From NCBI GenBank assembly GCA_964360145.1, contig CAYHWW010000204.1, positions 1 to 5,751 on the forward strand: 5,751 bases of DNA. The letters run 5' to 3'. Below, in pieces: positions 1 through 4,503 of the stretch (positions are counted from its first letter, which is position 1; every line of letters begins with the position of its first letter). The translations under genes were made by a program, and so were the position numbers. The DNA comes from CAYHWW01 sp964360145. GTDB lineage: Bacteria; Bdellovibrionota; UBA1018; CAYHWW01. The notes below the pieces were generated by a model that ran no database searches, was not told the origin of the DNA, and saw nothing but the letters and a program-made list of their open reading frames with translations.

Positions 1-872
1 GCAAAATCATTGGAAACCCCATAGGCCCACACAGCAATGGTGATCGGGATTAATGTAGCGAGGTAGTGTGCCACATTATCACCTGATGCCGCGTAAGAAA
101 GGCCGCCCAAAGCTGTCAAAGTGGCTAAGAATCGAGGCGACATCAGGGGCATGATCTCCCAGCGGATTGCGCGCCGGAGGGGCGAACCCATGTGGGCCTG
201 GCTTCTCTCGTCGAGATTCTCAAAAAACGATCTAATGAGACGAGGTCGGAGCAGTCTGAGGTTATGCAGGGGATGATTGAATTTGGGGATTTCTGGGAAG
301 TTCTCCATGGAGTGAACAAATCCGTTCGTTGCATTCACGAATGCAAAACTGCGGATTCGCCTCACAGGGGCGCCACGATTCTGAAGCGCCTTGAGCAGTT
401 CAGCGGAAAATCCATCCTGAAAATTCACGTTGCCCCTGGATGCTTCTCCGCCAGTGTGGCAGCTCCAGAGATGCACTGAAAACTCTGGCGCAATGCGATT
501 CATGGGCAGGAATGCCGCCAAAACAGCCGCCATATATAGGGCTGCAGACGGGGCGTTGAGGCCAATGGGCAGGTTTGGCATGAGGGCCAGAGCCTCCTCT
601 TCGCCGTGATAGTGAAGTACGATGCCAGCGACGATGTCGTCTTTTTTGAGGCTTTTCGCTGCGGTATTAGGATTGATGCTCCCGAGATGGCCAGCGTCGA
701 TGAGCCTGATGGAATGCTCTTTCGATAGCGGTACGCGGATCTCTCTGGCCTTCGTTTTGTCCAAATTTATGGTGGGATCGGAAAAGAAATAGACCACCGT
801 ACCAGCAAAAGCCGGGTGGCTTGCTGATGCTAGGCTGCACAGTAATATCAAAACCGTGAAAATACGAATCAT
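1..872 (-). CDS. Exported protein with possible His/Cys (caspase-like) peptidase core, partial at the left window edge
   Basis: The minus-strand frame stays open from the ATG at 872-870 to the window edge, giving 290 complete codons; the C-terminus lies outside. Residues 1-23 form a Sec signal peptide (Met-Ile-Arg, a hydrophobic core, then a small-residue Ala-Phe-Ala cleavage site). The mature part has a beta-rich start (TVVYFFSDP), then LHYHG with His87/His89, an alanine-rich helix, and VHLWSCHTGG with Cys138 followed by an amphipathic helix near residues 153-167. A histidine after a beta strand, then about 50 residues later a strand ending in Cys-small-Gly, is the layout of clan CD cysteine peptidases (caspase, CHAT, C80). 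That match is an inference from pattern and I recognise no specific family. Residues 248-264 and 269-285 are hydrophobic and may be membrane segments. An in-frame ATG at 896-894 would add 8 residues; I prefer 872 because it places the signal peptide at the N-terminus. Neither start has a good Shine-Dalgarno sequence. Confidence 0.8.
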   Translation of the reverse strand, partial: MIRIFTVLILLCSLASASHPAFAGTVVYFFSDPTINLDKTKAREIRVPLSKEHSIRLIDAGHLGSINPNTAAKSLKKDDIVAGIVLHYHGEEEALALMPNLPIGLNAPSAALYMAAVLAAFLPMNRIAPEFSVHLWSCHTGGEASRGNVNFQDGFSAELLKALQNRGAPVRRIRSFAFVNATNGFVHSMENFPEIPKFNHPLHNLRLLRPRLIRSFFENLDERSQAHMGSPLRRAIRWEIMPLMSPRFLATLTALGGLSYAASGDNVAHYLATLIPITIAVWAYGVSNDF

Positions 873-1020
873 GCTATTTGTCGGCCTCAGTAGCATGGCT
901 GAATTAAATGTCCAGACACAAACAGTCACCCATTGAGGTGTTGTCTCACCTGGAATTACAGCGGTTTCGTAATCCTTGGCGTAAATCCTGCTTATTGAGG
1001 GGGTATGGGGCAAGTAGCGA

Positions 1021-1064
1021 CAGGACAAGGGCCCCCTTGGTCATGCCACGGCCCTAGTGTCCTG
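1021..1064 (-). terminator. Long hairpin in the 873-1072 gap, possible transcript end or REP-like structure
   Basis: CAGGACA at 1021-1027 pairs with TGTCCTG at 1058-1064, and AGGGC at 1028-1032 pairs with GCCCT at 1051-1055, leaving a 2-nt bulge at 1056-1057 and an 18-nt loop. A competing smaller stem is CAAGGG (1026-1031) with CCCTTG (1034-1039). The structure begins 9 bases past the stop codon of the 161-residue membrane protein gene and would form in its minus-strand transcript. There is no T tract behind it, so a classical intrinsic terminator is not shown; mRNA 3'-end protection or a REP-like repeat fits equally well. I see no gene in the rest of the roughly 200-bp gap. It must also hold the promoter of the left-edge gene, for which I find no convincing -10/-35 pair. 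Confidence 0.4.
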
Positions 1065-1072
1065 AGTCCCCG

Positions 1073-1558
1073 TTAAATCTCAGCCGTGGGCACAACCACC
1101 GTCCGTAATTCCTCGTGGTGGATGAGCCCACCCATGTGGGCGGCGCGGAGCATGAGAGTGGCGGCGATGAAACCCGCGATGAACGTGGCCGCTGTCGCGA
1201 TATTCTCGAACTTGGCATTTTTCAGCCACACCCCAGTCAAAGCAGCTGCGGCGGCAGCGCCAGCCAGCAGAATCACCACGAAGGCAGCCTCGGCGGCCTC
1301 TTCATGATCATGGGCGAGGGCCTCACTGAACCCGGACACTTTGTGCTCGATAAACTCTTCAGCGGGTTCGCCGCTTAAGAACGCAGGGATTGAAGTCAGC
1401 GCCGAGACCAGCACAAGCGCCATGCCCGTGCGGCGGACCAAAGCTTTCTTGAGGGCCACCCCGGCAATGGCAGTGCCCAAAGCAAAGAGGAGTCCCGCGA
1501 CGGGGAGGTGGTTAAAGGCGAGATGAAGTTGCGCGGCGTTAGGCATAGGCGCAAACAT
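1073..1558 (-). CDS. Four-helix integral membrane protein, DUF2231-like
   Basis: The 161-residue product has four hydrophobic helices at about residues 14-34, 44-62, 90-110 and 118-140. Polar motifs sit at the helix ends: NHLPVAG (16-22), SGEPAEE (62-68), HDHEEAAEAA (83-92) and AHMGGLIHHEEL near the end (140-151). The combination of NHxPxxG, GEPAEE, HEEA and GG-x-I-x-H-x-E matches, from memory, DUF2231-type membrane proteins common in Bacteroidota, Verrucomicrobiota and related groups. Their function is not established; the recurring histidines suggest metal or haem binding in the membrane, which is an inference. An alternative ATG lies at residue 5. I see no clear Shine-Dalgarno sequence near either start, as is frequent in such genomes. 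The gene lies 194 bp downstream of mmsA on the same strand, but palindromic repeats fill the gap, so a tight operon is unlikely. Confidence 0.8.
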   Translation of the reverse strand: MFAPMPNAAQLHLAFNHLPVAGLLFALGTAIAGVALKKALVRRTGMALVLVSALTSIPAFLSGEPAEEFIEHKVSGFSEALAHDHEEAAEAAFVVILLAGAAAAAALTGVWLKNAKFENIATAATFIAGFIAATLMLRAAHMGGLIHHEELRTVVVPTAEI

Positions 1559-1579
1559 ACACCGAGTCCCAAGACTAGG

Positions 1580-1752
1580 CGAAGGGATTTTCCGAGCGAA
1601 CGAGGTCGGAAAAAACCGAACCTAGATTAGCGAAGGTATTTTGCCGGCGAGCGAGGCGCGACGACGAGTGAGCGACCAAGACGGGCTCGTGCCCGTCGCG
1701 TGGAGCCACGAGGAGGAAGCAACGAAGCTCCCCGGCAAAAGACCGAGCTAAC
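1580..1752. repeat. Two related REP/MITE-like palindromic units (A short, B long)
   Basis: Unit A (about 1580-1625) starts CGAAGGGATTTT and contains the perfect inverted pair TTTTCCGA (1588-1595) and TCGGAAAA (1606-1613), followed by AACCGAACCTAG. Unit B (about 1631-1752) starts CGAAGGTATTTT and is an imperfect palindrome from 1639 to 1740. Its outer arms TTTTGCCGGCGAGC (1639-1652) and GCTCCCCGGCAAAA (1727-1740) pair at 13 of 14 bases. The tip is a perfect 7-bp stem, GACGGGC (1680-1686) and GCCCGTC (1691-1697), around a TCGT loop, and the unit ends in GACCGAGCTAAC. The two units share both ends and differ mainly by the internal arm of B. Unit B touches the mmsA stop codon, so in the minus-strand transcript it could end or stabilise the mmsA mRNA. 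No open reading frame is evident inside. Confidence 0.7.
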
Positions 1753-3258
1753 TCAGCCCATCCAGGTGGTATCTTTTTGCAGCGCCCACTTCATGGTAAT
1801 TTTTTTGTGGTTGCTCCAAAAGTCGAGGCTGTGTTCGCCGGTGATGTCGCCGGCACCGAACTTACTTTCAAAAATGCCACCGAAGCTGAAGGGCTCCCGG
1901 GGCACGGGTACACCGATGTTGACCCCCACCATGGCGCAGGTGGCGCGTCGGGCCACTTCTTCCGCGGCGGCACCGCTCGTCGTGAACACCGACGTTGCGT
2001 TGCCATAGTTCACGGATGCCTCGATCTTCAGCGCCTCGGAGAGATCGCGGCAGCGCACGATGCTCAAAACGGGGCCGAAGAGCTCTTTGCTCGCAGCCTC
2101 GGAGCCGGGCTTCACATGGTCCAAAATCGTGGGTGCGAGCCAGTTGCCACCCTCGAATGTGCCCTCCATGGAAACACGCCTGCCGTCGAGAAGGATCTTG
2201 GCACCGTCATTTTCGGCGCGACCAATGGCAGTTTCCAGAAATTCCACCTGGGCCTTGGTGATGATGGCGCCCATGTCGGGGCCCAGGCGCAGCTCTTTGG
2301 TTTTCGCGACGACTTTATCGATGAGGTGATCCACGGGGCCCACCGCCAGCAGCACGGACGCCGCCATGCAACGCTGGCCGGCACAGCCCGTGAAGGAATC
2401 ACGCACGCCTTGGGCCACCACGGCGGGGTCGGCGTCCGGGAGAAGAATGAGGTGGTTCTTCGCGCCACCGAGGGCGAGCACGCGCTTCATGTGGCTCGTA
2501 CCGCGGAGATACACTGCGCGGGCCACGGGGGTGGAACCCACGAAGCCCGCGGCCTGAATCAAAGGGTGATCGAGGATCGCCTCCACGGTTTCACGACCAC
2601 CCTGAAGCACGGTGAACACGCCATCGGGGAGCCCCGCCCGCTTGAGGCAGTCGGCAATCAACAAACTCGTCATCGGGGTCTTGTCGCTGGGTTTCCACAC
2701 GAAGCTGTTGCCCAGGGTCAGGGCGATGGGGATCATCCACAGCGGCACCATGGCGGGGAAGTTGAAGGGGGTTATGGCGGCCACTACGCCCAAGGGGATG
2801 CGGCGATACTCACAGTGCACGCCGCGGGATACTTCCATGCGGCCACCGGAGTCCATGTTCTGGAGAGCGAGCGCGAACTCGAGCACCTCAACACCCTTCA
2901 TGAGGCCGGCGTCGCCCTCAGCGATGGTTTTGCCGGATTCAAAAGATTTGGTGGCGGCGATTTGCTCACGATGGCGCAGCAGCTCATCGCGGAAGCGAAA
3001 CATCACCTGCGTACGTTCTTTGATGGGAAGCGCCCCCCACTCCACCTGTGCCTGAGCGGCAAACTTGACGGCCTCGTCCACGAGGCGCGCATCAGCACTG
3101 ATGATCTTCGCCATGGGCAGACCCGTGTAGGGCGACGTCAGCTGGATCTCAGGGCCTCCGCCACCGCCGTGTTCACGACCGCTGACCCAGTGGTGGATGT
3201 CACGAGACACTCCTGCTGGGTAAAGCTTGAGATAGGGGTGCGTGAATGACGCCGTCAT
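1753..3258 (-). CDS. mmsA: CoA-acylating methylmalonate-semialdehyde dehydrogenase
   Basis: This enzyme family oxidises methylmalonate semialdehyde (or malonate semialdehyde) with NAD+ and CoA to propionyl-CoA (or acetyl-CoA) and CO2, in cytosolic valine, thymine and, for IolA members, myo-inositol breakdown. The 501-residue length is normal for the family. Visible hallmarks are TPFNFPAMVPLWMIPIAL (163-180), the nucleotide-binding GSTPVA (241-246), LGGAKNH (263-269), where these CoA-dependent enzymes lack the general-base glutamate of ordinary aldehyde dehydrogenases, the catalytic GQRCMA with Cys297, KELFGPVL (391-398), and the C-terminal SFGG and WSNHKKIT (481-488). The segment ESGKTIAEGDAGLMKG (107-122) differs from the more usual E(Q/H)GKTLADARGDVxRG, so substrate range may differ. 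The ATG at 3258-3256 has GAGGG four bases upstream, a modest ribosome site. No other valine or inositol catabolic gene is in view, so the in vivo substrate is open. Confidence 0.92.
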   Translation of the reverse strand: MTASFTHPYLKLYPAGVSRDIHHWVSGREHGGGGGPEIQLTSPYTGLPMAKIISADARLVDEAVKFAAQAQVEWGALPIKERTQVMFRFRDELLRHREQIAATKSFESGKTIAEGDAGLMKGVEVLEFALALQNMDSGGRMEVSRGVHCEYRRIPLGVVAAITPFNFPAMVPLWMIPIALTLGNSFVWKPSDKTPMTSLLIADCLKRAGLPDGVFTVLQGGRETVEAILDHPLIQAAGFVGSTPVARAVYLRGTSHMKRVLALGGAKNHLILLPDADPAVVAQGVRDSFTGCAGQRCMAASVLLAVGPVDHLIDKVVAKTKELRLGPDMGAIITKAQVEFLETAIGRAENDGAKILLDGRRVSMEGTFEGGNWLAPTILDHVKPGSEAASKELFGPVLSIVRCRDLSEALKIEASVNYGNATSVFTTSGAAAEEVARRATCAMVGVNIGVPVPREPFSFGGIFESKFGAGDITGEHSLDFWSNHKKITMKWALQKDTTWMG

Positions 3259-3288
3259 AAGGCCCTCGCTGTGGGCTTAGCCTCACAT

Positions 3289-3381
3289 AATGGTGACGCA
3301 GAGGTCAATGACAGCGAAGAGAAGGGCATTTCTTTCCTCTTAGGCCCCTTAGGCCACCCAAGCCCAACAGCCGATAGGAGG
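3289..3381 (+). repeat. Leader repeat, copy 1 (93 bp), ending at the ribosome binding site
   Basis: This segment is nearly identical to 4418-4501. Both copies start AATGGTGACGCAGAGG and end GCCGATAGGAGG. Copy 1 differs by T at 3329 (A at 4458) and by 9 extra nucleotides, which make a tandem CTTAGGCCC/CTTAGGCCA at 3339-3356. It fills most of the divergent gap between mmsA and the HEVEH protein gene, and similarity to copy 2 stops exactly at the Shine-Dalgarno sequence. It is therefore likely a shared 5' leader or promoter-leader unit for the plus-strand gene, and may also hold part of the divergent mmsA promoter. I could not assign a -10/-35 pair with confidence. Confidence 0.85.
3376..3381 (+). 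promoter_or_regulatory. Shine-Dalgarno AGGAGG for the HEVEH protein gene
   Basis: A perfect AGGAGG lies four bases before the ATG at 3386, which decides that start. It is the last part of the duplicated leader, and its strength contrasts with the weak or absent sites of the minus-strand genes. Confidence 0.85.
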
Positions 3382-3385
3382 ACTG

Positions 3386-4360
3386 ATGTGTGCCCGTGTT
3401 TTCACCACTGTTGCTGCCACGTTGCTGGGGATAGCTTTACCCTTTGCAACCGCTGTTGCAGCGCCCGGATCCGCTTGTGAGCCGCGAGCATCAATTTATC
3501 GTCGCGTCGCGGATCGGGTCTTCCGTGGTCCTGAGGTGCCGGAGATATACACGGTCATGCACCTTACAGAGGAAGATCAAGCCCGCATCCGAGCTATCGC
3601 TGGTGACGAGAGTGTTCCTCCGGTAGAGCGCATGCGTGCGGCCCTGGACGCCTACCTTACGGCGCGGCTCCGTCACCTGGATCCTGCCGTTCGCGAGAGT
3701 TACGTCAGGTATATAGAGCACTTCACCAAAAAATCCATATACGCCAACGAACGTGGGGCTCTCTCCGCAAATGCCGGATATATCGATATACCTCAGGAAT
3801 TGCAGCATACCGTGGCTACCTACGCCATCATCGCCCATGAGGTGGAACATCGGATTCAGCATCTTGATGCTGATTTGATGACAGGCCCGGGTTCCTCATC
3901 AAGGCAGTTTGCTTTTGTTCTTAGGATGCTTTTCTTGCCATCCGAGCGCTATTTTACTGAGCATGGTGCGATCCGGGCGGAATGGGAATTCCTGCACCAA
4001 GTCCCTGAGCATATCCGCAGGCAAGCCATCGGCTTGGCCCATTCATCGTTGCGCAATCAAAGTAATAGGCAACTTATCGAGAGGATGTTGGGTAATGCTG
4101 GCCTTCCTTTCGATCAGTATCTCGCAAGAGAGCACTCCCACCGACGGTACAATTACGGAAATACAGTCGGGGTCGCCGTTGCAGCACATATTCTCATTAC
4201 CGGTTCCGTGCTTACCGTCCTTGCAAGTACGGGTTATCTCGTGGGCTGCAACGTTTGCGCTGAAGAGGCCCAAACCCAGGCTGAAGCCCAAGTCCGTGCA
4301 GGGACTTGGGATGGGCGTCTTCATTACGGGGATTACTGCCAGGCTTTCTGTACGCAATAG
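3386..4360 (+). CDS. Exported, probably membrane-anchored HExxH zinc metallopeptidase-like protein
   Basis: The 324-residue product begins with a signal peptide (residues 1 to about 26: hydrophobic core, then Ala-Val-Ala before APGSAC). Residues 140-158 contain YAIIAHEVEHRIQ, a textbook zincin helix with HEVEH at 151-155 (two zinc-binding histidines and the catalytic glutamate). A plausible third ligand lies about 45 residues on, in AIRAEWEF (Glu199 or Glu201), as in gluzincins. Residues 260-287 are a long hydrophobic segment, probably a membrane anchor, followed by a short tail with Cys288, Cys291, Cys318 and Cys322; Cys31 follows the signal peptide. I recognise no named family, so a zinc peptidase is an inference from the motif and layout. 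The start is fixed by the AGGAGG of leader copy 1. Downstream, leader copy 2 begins 57 bp after the stop codon. The sequence looks less GC-rich and uses rarer codons more often than mmsA, which may mean accessory origin. Confidence 0.85.
   Translation: MCARVFTTVAATLLGIALPFATAVAAPGSACEPRASIYRRVADRVFRGPEVPEIYTVMHLTEEDQARIRAIAGDESVPPVERMRAALDAYLTARLRHLDPAVRESYVRYIEHFTKKSIYANERGALSANAGYIDIPQELQHTVATYAIIAHEVEHRIQHLDADLMTGPGSSSRQFAFVLRMLFLPSERYFTEHGAIRAEWEFLHQVPEHIRRQAIGLAHSSLRNQSNRQLIERMLGNAGLPFDQYLAREHSHRRYNYGNTVGVAVAAHILITGSVLTVLASTGYLVGCNVCAEEAQTQAEAQVRAGTWDGRLHYGDYCQAFCTQ
4287..4310 (+). other. Perfect 9-bp hairpin inside the 3' end of the HEVEH protein gene
   Basis: CCCAAGTCC (4287-4295) and GGACTTGGG (4302-4310) form a perfect stem with a 6-base GTGCAG loop, about 50 bases before the stop codon. 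It has no T tract. It could slow ribosomes or protect the 3' end of the transcript, or be a chance product of coding sequence. Confidence 0.4.
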
Positions 4361-4417
4361 TGCCGGCCCGCTTAATGTTCAGGCTTATAGACGGCCGTAC
4401 TGCACATCCAAAAACCG

Positions 4418-4501
4418 AATGGTGACGCAGAGGTCAATGACAGCGAAGAGAAGGGCAATTCTTTCCCCTTAGGCCACCCAAGCCCAACAGCCGATAGGAG
4501 G
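4418..4501 (+). repeat. Leader repeat, copy 2 (84 bp), ending at the ribosome binding site
   Basis: This copy matches 3289-3381 at 83 of 84 positions once a 9-nt gap is allowed. It lies between the HEVEH gene and the CASCH gene and, like copy 1, stops matching at AGGAGG. The 57 bp between the previous stop codon (4360) and this copy show no match to the sequence upstream of copy 1 and no clear terminator; only a short ACGGCCGT palindrome is present at 4391-4398. The repeat implies that the downstream gene has its own expression signal, though read-through from the gene before is possible. Confidence 0.88.
4496..4501 (+). promoter_or_regulatory. Shine-Dalgarno AGGAGG for the CASCH haem protein gene
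   Basis: AGGAGG is followed by GC and then the ATG at 4504. The spacing of two bases is unusually short compared with four at the other leader copy, so initiation may be weaker. No better start exists nearby: the next in-frame ATG (codon 29) would delete the signal peptide. Confidence 0.75.
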
Positions 4502-4503
4502 GC

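Noticed and set aside
192..479. 95-codon plus-strand frame near the left edge
   Set aside because: It overlaps the minus-strand signal-peptide protein that runs off the window and shows no domain or ribosome site.
1777..3249. 490-codon open frame on the plus strand opposite mmsA
   Set aside because: It lies antisense to a well-supported dehydrogenase, its translation is rich in His and Gly with no recognisable domain, and long antisense frames are common opposite GC-rich genes.
3271..3480. 69-codon plus-strand frame through leader copy 1 into the HEVEH gene
   Set aside because: It starts with GTG without a ribosome site and overlaps the signal-peptide region in another frame; its leader part is explained by the repeat.
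3909..4472. 187-codon plus-strand frame overlapping the HEVEH gene
   Set aside because: It is a shifted frame of a gene with a strong start and motif. It only gains length by running through leader copy 2.
4480..4490. GCCCAAC in both leaders resembling an integron attC core (RYYYAAC)
   Set aside because: No matching GTTRRRY partner or attC-type palindrome is present, no integrase is in view, and the repeat ends at a ribosome site upstream of each gene, not downstream as in integron cassettes.
3289..4501. The leader pair as a CRISPR-like repeat array
   Set aside because: There are only two copies, each over 80 bp, separated by a full coding gene.
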